Below, one piece after another: positions 34,210-47,652 of a stretch of DNA of 64,000 bases (the first letter of the stretch is position 1; each line of letters starts with the position of its first letter). The DNA is from Isoetes taiwanensis (Eukaryota; Streptophyta; Lycopodiopsida; Isoetales; Isoetaceae). The stretch is taken from the NCBI GenBank assembly GCA_021234155.1, contig JAJEKV010000002.1, forward strand, positions 3,926,586-3,990,585, in the 5' to 3' direction. Both the position numbers and the translations under genes were made by a program. Below the pieces are notes generated by a model, which did no database searches, had not been told where the DNA came from, and was given only the letters and a program-made list of their open reading frames with translations.

Positions 34210-36600
34210 TTTACAGTCAAATACGGGCCGTCAATATCATTCTATTTTGAAAGATGTTTGATACACGTTCTTCATCCATTAAATTCTTGTAAAAGTGAAT
34301 GACATATTGGTGCAAAATCTCGTTTCTCTGGTTTCACAAGAATAATCATAAATATTGTATTAGATGTGTGACGTATGTCAAGCTTACAAACTATCAGACT
34401 ATAACAACCTCCAGAGAAGATATGACAACATTGACTTTGCTGTCCTTTCTGCATTTTGATGAGGACACTTGGTGTTAGACTTAAGACTTCCTTGCTTCCA
34501 AGACAAAGACACTTGATTTGCTAGCTTTTGAATTGAAACTTGGAGGAATTAAAACAAGAAAAAATATACTCGAACCTTGTGAGACTACAAGCTTTTGATA
34601 TACATGTTAGGAACCAAACCAAACTAGGAAGGAAAGCGTGAAACAATATTAAAATGAATGTGTTGCACTTGAAATTCGTGACGAACTAGAAGTTAACATA
34701 TATGACCTCTAATATAGTAGTTTCATGCATACCAGAAGTTCATACCAAAAGACCAGAAGTTCATACTGAGTCAAATAATCAATTTCGTTAAGCAAATGTT
34801 GAAGTACTATACAAGTATTGTGGAATAATCACCATTGGAGCTTGAAAATTTTAAGAAGATCATTAACCTACAACCTTTGATATTCGTTTCTCAAGTTGGT
34901 AATGTTAATATTTCAAGCAACCCTATGGATATTCAATTACATCTTGTTCCTACAAGCCTTTGTAGTGAATTGAGATCCTAAAGTCTACCAGCTGCTCCTC
35001 AGATGGCCCTGTCTAAGGGCCATATTCACTTTCAAAATTGGATGTGTGTCACGTAACCCGGAACCAATTTTAATGGCACGTAACACATGTCTTCTTATTC
35101 CATTGTAGCATTTAGCAATTACCAAAACATAGCTTCTAAATCCAAATAATATGCCACTTAACTTCAAAATACTTTAATTAACTGGCCCGGGTGATCCCCC
35201 GGCTTTTAGAATTCAAATTAAGTGACAACCTGATCTTCCCACAGATTTCCCTTAGAATATGATTTTAGACGTCTATTTTCAACTTCTTTCATGCCACTGC
35301 CGCACATGGAATCATATCGCTCTACGGAAAGGAGGTGGACATTGATATTTGAGGGAGAGTTGTTACTGCCACAAGCATTAAAACAAACTAAGGCTGAAAT
35401 AGAAGTCTTTGATGTCAAGAAAATGTGGAGATGAAAGCTACCACTAATGTTACAATCAATTTGAATTCACTCAAAGACAATACTGATTGAAAGGAGGGGC
35501 TTGAGTCACAAATTGTACCCATTGCCCTTTTGAAGAAGCAACAATCTGTATGCCATCATGTGGTACCAAATATTTTATAATTAAAATAAACCATCTTCCA
35601 CAAGAAATCTCGATATGTCCAAACAAAGCGACCAAGGGCATCAAACAAATTGTCCACCAGTATCCAATGAACCACATATATGTCACCTCTCATACCGAGA
35701 TGTGTGCGATGGATACCTAATCTGACCTAAATATGTAGTGTTCCTTTCATGCCTAGTCCAGACTAGATATGTATTGTTTCTTAACCACCTTCATCTAACC
35801 AACTCGCCAAAACATCTAGATATTTATAGGAAATCTATTTGATAGGAATGCTTTGCTTGGCACATCACTTGAGTTATCTTGAGTGATATCTCCTAGGTTC
35901 ATTATAATCTCTCTCGGGCATCCATTGGTTTATTATAATTTCTCCCACTAAGACTATGCTCGTCCTCAAGAATCACACGATGATGTAGCTGGTTTTAACA
36001 TCCAGAAGTTTATGGAAGATCCATTCCACCCCTTTATAGTGGTATCAAGAATGCTCCACATGCACATTTTTTGAATCCTCATAAGTGGAAGACCATGGTT
36101 CCATTACAATCTCTCCAACTAAGTCTATGCTCGTAATTATCACAAAGTGTCATAGAATCTACATACCTACGTGATCCTTGGTTCTATTACAATCTCTTAC
36201 ATTCAGATTATGCTTGTACTTGTCATTCAGGGTAGCTCTTAAGGCTGCAATCTCGTCAAAAGATTATTCTTTAATGGTATTGATAGTTTTCCATATGATG
36301 ACTTAGTAGGATCCATATTCCAAAAAAATTTAAACAACCTTTCTATAAAAAAGTTCTTGCCACTTGAACATTCATCATCTGTATACAAGATCATAGGAAA
36401 TTGCCTATTACTCATGTTTACTTCATCATCTAACCTGCTCGTCAAACCTAGCCAAGTATCATGAATCTATCAAAAACAAGAGAGATTATGCAAGAAATGC
36501 ACGAAGAATATGCTAGAACATTGAATATACTTGATAGAACTGAGCAGAATACAAGGGCTTGAGATAGGCATTGAACCGAAATAGTTCAAGGTGAATGAGG
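34210..36600. other. Intergenic region without a recognised gene
   Basis: No frame with support. Between 35890 and 36230 there are three weakly related stretches around TATAATTTCTCCCACTAAGA, CAATCTCTCCAACTAAGTCT and CAATCTCTTACATTCAGATT, each followed by tatgctcgta or tatgcttgta, suggesting an old repeat. Confidence 0.5.
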
Positions 36601-36609
36601 CACACATCT

Positions 36610-37905
36610 ATATCATATCATAACATATATATGTTCTTATGTTTGTAACACTCAATCCGACCGTTGATCCGGGATCCTACGGCTTACGTGGCTTTGGGAG
36701 GTTTGGTACGATGGATATATGTTTGTCGCACTCAATCCGTTTGGTTTGGGACACATCCTACGGCCCAGATGGCTTGGGAGCTTGTGTATAGAGCATATGT
36801 AATCGATCCTACGGTCCAGGTTGATTCGATCCTGATCGTCGGTCCGAGATCCTACGGCCTACGTTGGTTTGGGACACATCCTACGGTGCACATGGCTTGG
36901 GAATTATATGTAATCGATCTAACAGCCCAGGTTGCTCTTGATCCTGATCGTCGATCCGAGATCCTACGGCTCGGGTGGCTTGGCACATATCCTACGGTCC
37001 AGATGGCTTTGGAAATCATATGTAATAGATCCTACGGCTCATATTGCTTTTATATGGTGAGATCTTGATCGTTGATCGAGTCTAAGATCCTAAGGCTCAT
37101 GTTGAATGCTCGTCCCTTAAGGAAAGGCTTTTAAAATTTTTTATGTTATTGGGGGGATTCGAACCCTGGCCCTCAACCCCCCAAACCCTCCACTCTAACC
37201 ACTAGACCAAGCATTAGTTCTATGAATAATTTATGTTTCAAATATACTTAAGGGTAATATTATAATTAAGATAAAATAGAATATAACATTCTAGATAGTT
37301 CAAGAAAGTTCTAGAATGTTCTGGAGGCTCTGGAAAGTTCTAAAATCTTCTAGAATGTTGAAGAATATAAGGAAATCTCATAAATTGTAAGAGAATGTAG
37401 GAAAATATTTACAAGTCTGATGGAATCGCTTAAAATCTAGTTGAATCTAAGGGGATCTTCATAATATCTAAGGGAATCTAAAAAAATCTTGATGAAATCT
37501 TAGAGTTTTTTTTTTTAGATTTTGCAAAGAGCCACAATAAAATGTTCTAAAATGTTTCACAATAAAGGTGTACAATATAAATCTTGGAAAAAAAAATGTT
37601 CTAGATGCTCAGGGCAAGCGCTCAGTCTAAAAATAGAAAGCGTTTTAGAGATGTTGCACAGATCCAAAATAGATTATTTTGGAAGGTTCTAAATGCTCAT
37701 GGGTAAGCACCTCAATCAAAATAGAAAATTCTAGGAGAATCTAGGGGAATCTTCATGAATGCTAATTATAGTACATAGAATGTTGAAGAATATAGAGCAA
37801 TCACAAGAGAATCTCAGTAGAATCATTGGTTACCTAGAGCACGACAGGGCCTTGCACCGTAAGAACATGCTAAAACTGGAACAATGCGCCGTAGGACGTG
37901 TTAAA
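36610..37905 (-). mobile_element. Composite repeat, copy B
   Basis: The same order of parts as copy A, in direct orientation and next to copy C. tRNA-like module at 37210-37152, GATCCTACGG body at 36650-37120, heat-shock elements at 37299-37321 (disturbed by a one-base loss after the fifth unit). The GAATCT part is short and interrupted at 37507-37720 by unrelated AT-rich sequence with a T13 run, probably a later insertion. It ends at the conserved GTTAAATTTCTTG. Confidence 0.6.
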
Positions 37906-37944
37906 TTTCTTGTTTCATATACTCCTACCATATTTCTCTTATCT

Positions 37945-39415
37945 AATCTAACATATATATGTTCTTATGTTTGTCGCGCTTATCCGACCATCCGTTCGAG
38001 ATTCGACGGCTCACGTGGCTTTGGGACGTATCCTACGGCCCAGATGGCTTGGGAGTTTATATATAATCCGTATAGACACGATTCTACGGTCCAGGTTGAT
38101 CTGATCCTGACCGCCGGTCCGAGATCCTACGGCTCACGTGCCTTTGGGGCATATCGTATGGCCCAGATGGCTTGGGAGTTTGTTTGTAGCTTATATGTAA
38201 GCGATCCTACGGTCCAGGTTGATTTGATCATGATCGTCGGTCCGAGATCCTACGGCTCACGTTGCTTTGGGACACATCCTACGGTGCACATGGCTTTGGG
38301 AATTATATGTAATCGATCCTACGATCCAGGTTGATTCGATCTTGATCGTCGATCCAGGATCTTACGGCTCACGTGACGTGGCACATATTCTACGGTGCAC
38401 ATGACTTTGAGAATTATATGTAATAGATCCTATGGCTCATGTTGCGTGAGATCTCGACCCTTGATCGGGTCCAAGATCCTACGGCCCAAGTTGAATGCTC
38501 ATACCTTAGGAAAAGGCTTTTAAAATTTTTATGTTGTGTAAGGGATTCGAACCCTAGCCATTAACACCCCAACCCCCCATTCTAACCACTAGACTAAGCT
38601 TAATTTCGTAAATAATTTATGTTTCACATATACTTAAGGGTAATGTTCCCATTGAGATAAAATAGACTATAACATTCTAGTTAGTTCAAGAAGGTTCTAG
38701 AAAGTTCTAGAATCTTCTAGATTGTTCTAGAACATAAGAGAATCTAGGGGAGATCTAAGAAAATTCTTCCAGAAAGTTCCAAATTTTTCTAATAAGTTTT
38801 AGAATGTTCTAGAATGTAGGGGAATCTACGGGAATGTAAGGAAATCTAGGGAAATACTTCCAGAAAGTTCTAGAATATATTGAAAGTCTTAGAATGTTCC
38901 AGAAAGTCTTAGAATATTCTAAAAAGTTCTAGAATGTAAAGGAATCCAGAAGAATCTAATAGAATGTAAGAAAATCTTATAAAATGTAAGAGAATCTAGA
39001 AAAATATTTACAAGCCTAAGGGAATCTCTTAAAATCTGGGGGATCTAAAGGAATCTTCATAAAATCTAAGGGAATCTAAGAAAATGTTGATGAAATCTTA
39101 GAGTATCTAAGGGAATCTTTATACAATCTCTTTGAATCTAAGGGCAATCTGATAAAATCTAAATGAATCTAAGAGAATCTAAGGGGATCTTCATAGAATC
39201 TTGGAGAATCTAGGGAAATTTAATGGAATCTAGAGGGAATCTTATAAAATTTAGAGAAATGCTCACGAACCCTCTAAGAGAACCTTGGTAGAATCTTAGA
39301 GAATCTATGAATTTAGAGTATTCTCAAGAGATTCTTTTATAAGAACTTGAACGTAGGAACATGCTAAAACTCGAACATGCACCATAGGACGCATTAAATT
39401 TCTTGTATATATATA
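37945..39415 (-). mobile_element. Composite repeat, copy C
   Basis: The copy closest to copy A; the array from about 38690 to 39340 runs almost base for base with 18600-18960 plus 19370-19560. tRNA-like module at 38598-38542. Heat-shock elements alternate every 5 bp from 38685 to 38732 (10 units, 9 perfect). It ends at CTTGTATATATATAG, followed directly by a LINE remnant. Confidence 0.6.
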
Positions 39416-39479
39416 GAAATCAATGGTCGGGACCAATGTGTCGTCTTGCACATGCATGTCGTGATGCATGTAGACTCTG

Positions 39480-40870
39480 GGACAGGAAGAGATCCTCAGA
39501 CAGTGGCATAAACAGGAATTTAAGGTGCGAACAAACACACCGCTAACAGCCATGATATACGAGACAGGACAAAACCCAATGGAGGTGAGAGCTTGGGAGA
39601 AGACTATCAGATACCTAATGAAGGACAATACAGGAAGGAACTCAGGGAAACTGTCAAGCATTGCAATCAGCGAGTCAGCAAAGTCACACATACTCACAGG
39701 CAGTGGATGGTTTAAGGATGTGGCGATGTGGACCAGAGAAATGGGAATGAACCTAAGTGATCTTGTTAGTTTTGAGTTCTTGGCATGCACCCTGCAGCAG
39801 CAGTCCATGACTGCCGGATGCTACAAGGCTGCCATGCTCATGATCACAAAACAAGAACAAGACAAAGAAATATGCACAAAGAATGAGGGAAACGTGCCAA
39901 GTGAGGCTCTCCAAATTTGAGATAAACCTGAGTACAAATGAAGAGGCTCCGGTCTAATATAGTGTAGACCGCAAATCTAAGCCGTACATCTAACTAAATC
40001 TAATCCCTACACTTATGTCAACCTAATCATGCCAAGTGTCAGTCTGCCACCACTGACACCTAACATGTGCATGCACCTAACATGTGCATGCACAATGTTA
40101 ACCACTAGGTGGTTAACAGATCTAGCAAATGAGGGGAAATGGAATGAGGACTGGGCAGACAAGGCAACACGATCATGGCTGCAAAAGCACACAGGACCCA
40201 AGACGCTCTGGCTTATGACAGTCTTCAATCCAGAACAACAGATAGGACAACAGATGTACCAAGACAACCTGCTAGGAAAAGCCAGAAGGAGACACTCTAG
40301 CGAGATTTAGGATGGGGAGTCACGATCTAAGAATTGAAAAGGACAGATGGAGGAAAATAGAAAAAGATGACCGGATATGTAGAATCTGTGACACTGGAAA
40401 AGTGGAGGATGAGAATCACCTGCTTAATGAATGCCCAATATACGAAGACATCAGAAACAAATACAGAACCATAAGATGGGGACAGCCAGTACACACCCTG
40501 ATGACAAGGGTAGAAATAATGGGAGATCTGGCAGATGCAATCCAGGAGATGGTGGTCAAACATCGGGAAGTATACAAAGAAAAAGGGCTTGTAATTTGAA
40601 CCGTCCAAGAGGCGGGTCATAAATGCCCAAGAAATGTTCAGCTAAAAGCTGATTGATAACGACGCACCACTGCACGGCCATGAAGCCGATTCAAAGCAGG
40701 GTGCCGGTACTAATAGAAATCAAGGAAGCCTTCAGAAAAGGCTACAATAAATCAGCGTGATGTGCTAGTAGCGCGCCTTAGGGAGTTCGCCCATGCTACA
40801 CAAGTCCAGGGGGCTTATGGCACAAGGGACAATAATTTCTATTCGATTCTATTCTATTCTATTTCTAGTC
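39480..40870 (+). pseudogene. Non-LTR retrotransposon 3' remnant
   Basis: Degenerate plus-strand LINE tail in at least three frames: 39525-39920 and 40029-40310, then 40312-40599 with LRIEKDRWRKIEKDDRICRIC...ED-NHLLNECPIYEDIRNKY. The last is the C-terminal zinc-finger region of many LINE reverse transcriptases (C-x2-C...H...C). A short TTCTA/ATTCT tract at 40838-40868 may be its simple-repeat 3' end. The RT core is missing. Confidence 0.65.
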
Positions 40871-41889
40871 CAACTGTATAGCTTGCTGACTCTTGGCCCG
40901 TAAAGTGAAGTGGAGTTCCATTGAGCTGAATGAATAAAAATACAATGACCCATAGGGCTACCCACAATGAGGCCTCAACATGAGTGAATATGAGTGATCC
41001 AATAATGACCTCAGCCATATAACTAGCTCAAAACATATAACTAGGCACACGACCCACAAAGTTCCCGAACCCAAAACCGCATCCAAAGCCTATCCAAGTC
41101 AGAATTGACTAGATTAAAGCTGCATCTCAGCCCGCAACCCTCAAATATCGACTCCCAACTCCCAACCCAACAAGAAGGGGTAGAAGTGAAAACTGCAACC
41201 ACAACCACCTCAGAACTGCTCAAATCGGCTACCACCTCAGTGTCAAGAAAGAGGATCGCGCCGAACTGCAAAACACAATCACCCAGATGGTTAACGTGAA
41301 AAGGCTAGGGGCCCTATGGCGAAGCATGCATCATGCTCGAAAAGCAAGCAGAGCACAAGAATTTGACGAGAAAAAATAGCAGAATAGAGAAATTATAAAG
41401 AATCCTCGGAAGCAACATTGCTACGCCGAGAGAGAAAATATATAGATGCACTAGCTAGGCCCGACTGGGGGGTCTTCCCCTCAGTGCCCTCTGGAAGCCA
41501 CAAAACTATGCCAGGAAGAGAAAATAGGCACATCCAATAGAAGAACCCTTTGGAGCCTACCCAGAAGCGACAAGTGCTATGCTAGAAGAGAGAGAGAGTA
41601 AAAGCACGACCAATGGCCAACTGAGAATCAACCAGATAGTAAACAAATAGTTAATAGTCAACACAAGCAACCAAGCACAATAGCACAATATCAAAAATTG
41701 AAAAGACGATCTATGGCGCACCAGCTGTAAACAAACAGACCACATGGAAGTTTAAGATAAGGGGTTAGACGCCCTCACAGGCCAAGCATCAGAACGCCAA
41801 TCGAATCAGAAAACACACGAGCGGGACGGAAAAAGAATTCCAGAGATAATGACACAATAAATGAGAATACTTGGAAGCCACAGAGTTAC

Positions 41890-41890
<1 letters not shown>

Positions 41891-41974
<84 letters not shown>
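41891..41974. repeat. (GA)n microsatellite
   Basis: About 41 GA units. It lies next to the 3' end of the following LINE remnant. Frames reading RERERE or SLSLSL are by-products. Confidence 0.95.
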
Positions 41975-41978
<4 letters not shown>

Positions 41979-42017
41979 CGTCTATGGGAGGCCTCGAAGG
42001 CCTATTAGACGACAATT

Positions 42018-43085
42018 TTAAATGTCATTGTAAAATAATAGATGAGTTTCTGAGTCCTCATTTAGCTCATCGCTCTCACTCAAACTGTCATTATCATCAA
42101 CATTATGATTATGCATACAAACTTCTCTTCTATACTGTAAAAGCTCAATGAAATACTTCCCTAATATATCCCCATTTAGGGTGAAAAAGGTTGGCAGGTC
42201 TTCATAGTATATTCCAAACTTATCACGTAATACATTGTATGTCGTACATCGAAGCAATGCATGATCCTCATCCTCTACTTTATCTTCCCCACATATTTTA
42301 CAGTATCTTTGATCTCTAGGAATAATATGTCCCCATCTACCCACTTCCACACCTAAATGATGTGAACTAAGCCGAATCCTGCAAATAGCATGTCTTTTGG
42401 ATAGAAATGTTTTCCCTCGGGTGCCCTCCATTTCCAATGTGGGGTTAATATTCCTTATACAAAATCATTTTGGTCTTGGGTCAGACCACATCTTCTTATC
42501 TACCTTCCCGGATATCCATTGTCTTAAATCAGATTTTTTGAGACCCACTTCATCCCATTGTATATCCCATTTATTGAGCCACTTCTTGACATCTTGAAAC
42601 AAACCATTCTCGCTTGCCGGCTAACAAAGCCCTACGTGTAATTCTAGTGTCATCCATGAGTAACACCTTCTTAAAATACGTAATGCATCTAAGGATCGCT
42701 TCCCTTCCAAAGGCATGAGACCACATTCTCGCTAACATCATAGAGTAAGGGGTTTGGGCCTTTAACTCCTAATTCCAATCTCAAAATTTTTTTTAAGACC
42801 TGCTCAATATCATCCCATAAGCATTGTGGCAAACTTGGTCCCCAAATTTCACATCCATATAAGACTACGCCTGCACAAGTGACCGGAAGAGTCTCACCTT
42901 AAGATTCCATGACCAAAGGTGTGTTCTCCTACACATGCTCGCAATGCATATAAAGCCCTTTGTCCTCCATCAATTCGTTGTGTGATGCATGCATTCCATC
43001 TATGATTCCTGCTAAATACAAGGCCCAAATATTTGTATGAATCACATATACTTACCAAACTCCCCTTATATCTGAAAATGGGTCT
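42018..43085 (-). pseudogene. Non-LTR retrotransposon remnant, opposite orientation
   Basis: Minus-strand LINE piece. Near 43050-42930 it reads YKYLGLVFSRNHRWNACI followed by QRIDGGQRALYALRAC, a standard LINE RT C-terminal block. Frames then shift several times. 42437-42018 carries WGHIIPRDQRYCKICGEDK followed by VEDEDHALLRC, the terminal zinc finger. It is similar to, but not the same copy as, the remnant at 39480-40870, and convergent with it. Confidence 0.65.
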
Positions 43086-43141
43086 TGTTTAAGCGCCCCC
43101 TACATCATAATGCTCGCTTTTTTCGAGGTTCACCCGCATAC

Positions 43142-43322
<181 letters not shown>

Positions 43323-43692
43323 TAGAAACAATCTAGGCCCCCCGGGTCTGCCCCCCTAGGTGCCCTTGAGGTTTGGTGCTCTGCTACTGGAAATTGCAGA
43401 GGCCACCAGCCACAAAGACATAGAAGAGAAGAGTCGATCCAGCCCTCACTAGATGGAATGAGAAGAAATCAACAGATGTTAAGACGAGCCGACACCAGGT
43501 GACTAGACTCAGAGGAGGGAGGGAGGGAAACTCTAGAACCAACAGAATTCAGCTCGAAGAAAACGCCGATGAGGAATGCTAGCAGGCAACATGGATATAT
43601 GGTAGAGAGAGCCAAAGAAAGCTTGCACCATAGAAAGCTCAGGCCATAGATAGATCTGACGCCCAAAATGGCGTGACGCCAAAACAGGCGTC

Positions 43693-43755
43693 CCTTTCCC
43701 CAGAATGATGGTTCTCTTCTTTATAAGAAGAGAATCATGGCATTCTAGGGAAAGG
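43693..43755. repeat. Imperfect hairpin with 29-31-bp arms
   Basis: Arms CCTTTCCCCAGAATG...TTCTCTTCTT and AAGAAGAGAA...CATTCTAGGGAAAGG around the loop TAT, with a few mismatches and two extra bases. The size and the near-complete pairing are like a MITE remnant or a small-RNA precursor. Confidence 0.7.
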
Positions 43756-46700
43756 TCCTTTGCAAAGCAATAACATCCGACATAAAGAGGAACCTACCTC
43801 CTCCAATCACAGACCGAGACTGCGAGCAAAAACAAGTAAGATCACTGAGAGGGCAGGCGATTTCTTAGCGGCAGAGATGCAAAAAAGAAACATCATGGGA
43901 AACAACTATGAAACTAAGACCTTTGTGTGATGAAGAACCGACTTGGAACTGGAGTGACCTGGTAGAGAATAATATACGAGGAGCAACCGATACCATGGGC
44001 ATGCCAAAAAAAAAAACAACTGCCGAATGAGGTTGGTGAACCCAAATGGAGCTGAGGCGAGACAAAAGGTGAGAATATTATGCAAAACCTAACAAGGACT
44101 AGTGGGAGAAAGATGGAGACAAATGATACAAACTTCATAAAGATGATGCAAGCCAACCACGATTAACAAAGAAGAAAGCCAAAAATATGGGGCAAATGGC
44201 GTGCGTAAACAAATAAGGCCCAAAAATCGAACACAAACAACAAACTACGACCACAACAACGTGCACATGAAAACCCATATGACACACTATGAAAATCAAA
44301 GACTAAATTCCAACATACATCATTCATGCATAATGGACCCAAACGAACTTTCAAGTATAGTAACAACATACAAGACAGCTCACATCGGAGACCTTGCATA
44401 ATTGGACAAATGAACAAACTAATAATCCTATAAAGGAAAGAATGCCAAGAAGCAACCAGACCAATAGAGCAATCCAGATGAGCAGAATGGTGCAATAAGC
44501 TATAGCGGGCAACTGACGATTGGGGCAGAAATGAAAGCAGAACACAGAGATGGGAGATAAATAAAAACAATATGGTCCAGTCGGAAATAGACACAGAGAG
44601 GCTAGCAGCCTCAAGAGAACAATATCATGAACAACACTAACTTAGAGAAATGACTAGAGCAATAGTATTAAAAAAAGACAAGAGCAAGACAGATCACCGA
44701 GAGGGCGGGCGACTTCTTAATTCCATATATGCAGAAAGAGCCATCATGGGAAACAACTATAAAACTTATGAAAATTGGATGATGAAGAAATGACTTGGAA
44801 CTGGAGTGACCTGATAGGGAATGATTAAGAAACAAAGGATGTCAAAAAACATACGAGGAGCAACCAATACTAAGGGAAAGGTGAAACAACAGCTGAATGA
44901 GATTGGCGAACCCAAGGGAGCCGAGGCAAGACAATAGCTAAGAAGATGAAAAACTGGCCATCGATTGTAAAACCTAGCAAGGAATAGTGGGAGGGGAGAT
45001 GGAGGCATGAGGATACCAGATTAAAAACGATGCGAACTAACCATGATTTAACAAAGAAGAAAGCCGAGACTAAGGAGCAAAATGGAATGCGTAAAAGACA
45101 AACAGACATGAGCACCGAACACACAACAAACTATAGCCACCAGAAAGAGCACATGAACAACAAAATATAAGAATCAATGTATCAACAAACTAGAGCGAAA
45201 ACCATAGTGACGAAACATTAAAAACAAAGACTAAACCAATGTAAGTCATACATGTATAATGGTCCCAAGCGAACTCTCAAGCATAGCAACATAATACCAG
45301 ACATCCTTGAGCCTAATGAAGCAATATAGAGGACTAGACATAACTATAGAGACTGGAACAACGAATCCCAAGAAGTGAAATAGAATTATCTGGCACATGT
45401 GGAAGACGACATCAAGTGACTACAACTTGGTGAACATCCCAAACCGAGCGAACGACTAGACAGAACTTGATAGAACATACAGGATAAATGAATTGAGGAA
45501 GAGAGGGGCATAGATTCTTGCTGCCGAACCCGGAGGGGTAAGAGGAACAAACTCGCAATTGGACGAAAGAACAACATAAGAATCCTACGAGCAAAGAACA
45601 CTAAAATGCAACCAGACAGATGGGACAATTCCAACGAGAAAAGTGGTGTAATATGCTATAGGGGGCAACTAAAGGAACAAAGATGCTTGAAGCAGAAATC
45701 AAGGCATAACACAGAGATAAAAATAAACCGAACAATATGGCATAGTCGAAAATAGACATAGAGGTGTTAGCAGACCCAAGAGAACAACATAATGAACAAC
45801 ACCAACGAAGTGAAAAGACTCTAATAGCACCAAATGACACAATGGGAACAACAATGTTGAAAGAGCCAAACGACACCAAGGGAAGCCAAGCCTTAAGTTG
45901 AATGCCCATCCCCAAAATAGGCACAATCTATAGCCAACACCGAGGATACAGAAGCCATGCCAAAAATACCAATGGTCGCAAGAATCAACTAGATGAGAAA
46001 TGAATAACTTGTGGGAAGCTTGGTAAAGAATGTGGAGATTAGACAGAGGATGGTCAAACAGTAAGGCTAAGACACTAAACAACATTCACAAGAAGGTGCT
46101 AATGTACATAAATTGATCCAAAGAACTTATAGATCTCCGGGTGCCTAAACCAGGATAGAAGAAGTGATAAGAAAGAAACGTGCATAAAACTAAAGAAACC
46201 TACCAAGTATAGAGCAAGATGGAGTGAGGTGGGACGAATATGACTCAAGGCAATAGAAACCGCTCCGAAATTGAAGGGCAAGCGGAACAAATCGGGCGAC
46301 CAAACAAACTATAACTGAGAATGCCATGAGAAAAGCAAGGGCCAGAGAAACCGATCAAGCATTGGGTAATGAACAAACTACAACCAAGAATATCATGAGA
46401 TAAGAACACTAAGAGCAATGGAAAGAAATCAATGAATCAAAAATTTGAAGGGGCACATGGTTGCGTGGTCGTAACAATGATAAGGAACAAGCCACATAAG
46501 GGAATACAACATAAAATATGCAACTAAAACTCACAAACATCAATCTAGGAACTTCAACAGATCAAATTCTCGAATAAGGGTTCGCATGAAAACAGACAAA
46601 AGCTCAAGCTAGGCTTTTCATTCATCTCAACAGTTTTTCTACAATAATATAGAATGGATAGCTGCACATCGCAGGCTACCCAAAAATGAAAAACATAGGG

Positions 46701-46883
46701 AATATCCAGTTATAACACCTGAACCCCATATAAAATTGTGTGCTACAGATGTTGGCTAGTGTACCTGCTGAGAGCTTATCGCCGGGATTAAAAAACCCCG
46801 CCCTTTCGGGTTTCGAGGAAAAACCCTACCGATAAAATCTCGGCAAGGGGCTTGGACAACGCAGGGCTGCTAAACGTTCCCAC

Positions 46884-46916
<33 letters not shown>

Positions 46917-47079
46917 ACGCTCCACAGAGAATACCGAAGTCGCGCATCACGTCTGGACCTACACATCATTAACAGAAAAACCAATAGAGAAAAAACCTCG
47001 AAAAGCGAGGGGCTGGTCATGCATGCCACGTGACAAAAACCAACATTTACAATAATATACACATTAAGGGAGGGTGGGT

Positions 47080-47264
47080 GAGAGTCAAGGGAACTGCTGA
47101 GAGAGGAGAAAATGCCGATGAGAAGTCGATGAAGAACCTGCAAGAAATAACGATCTCCAAATGAACCAGAGCCCTAGAAAATGCATGCAATACATGCATG
47201 CATGGGACGGATGCATGCTCGCCCATTCGAGAATCTCGATCCGATGGCTCGGATCGATGGCATT
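47080..47264. repeat. 185-bp direct repeat, copy 1
   Basis: Begins GAGAGTCAAGGGAACTGCTG and ends GGATCGATGGCATT. Copy 2 lies at 47467-47652 with few differences. The 200 bp between them has no gene. A further 38-bp piece starting TTCTCGAATAAGG is shared by 46566 and 47263. Confidence 0.85.
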
Positions 47265-47466
47265 CTCGAATAAGGGCTCGCATGAAAACAGACAAAAGCT
47301 ATCGACAAAAAGAGAACTTCCTTATCAAAACGGGATCGAGGTCGAATGTTGAAGGATGGACAAAGAAGGGACAAGATCGGGGAAGAACAGGTCACAACAT
47401 AGAAAAAGACGTCCAACTGGCAAGCCAAGCAGGGAGAAGCCCCTCCCTTTCCTGGTATCAAAGAAA

Positions 47467-47652
47467 GAGAGTCAAGGGAACTGCTGAGAGAGGAGAAAAT
47501 GCCGATGAGAAGTCAATGAAGAACCTGCAAGAAATAAGCGATCCCCAAACGAACCAGAACCCTAGAAAATGCATGCAATGCATGCATGCATGGGACGGAT
47601 GCATGCTCGCCCATTCAAGAATCTCGATTCGATGGCTCGGATCGATGGCATT
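47467..47652. repeat. 185-bp direct repeat, copy 2
   Basis: The second member of the pair. The arrangement (short direct repeats, non-coding middle) is what a TRIM-like mini-retrotransposon would show, but no primer-binding site or target duplication was seen, so simple duplication is as likely. Confidence 0.85.

Noticed and set aside
36664-38334. Plus-strand frames of 134 and 191 codons in composite repeats B and C
   Set aside because: They follow the GATCCTACGG subrepeats and are not kept open in the matching part of copy A.
41806-42151. Frames reading RERERE or SLSLSL, also at 43089-43331
   Set aside because: Translations of (GA)n and (GATA)n microsatellites with no flanking coding signal.
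43865-46290. Several minus-strand hydrophobic frames of 60-140 codons that look like membrane proteins
   Set aside because: They fall in a diverged tandem repeat, lack conserved starts or lengths between copies, and result from A-rich plus-strand sequence.
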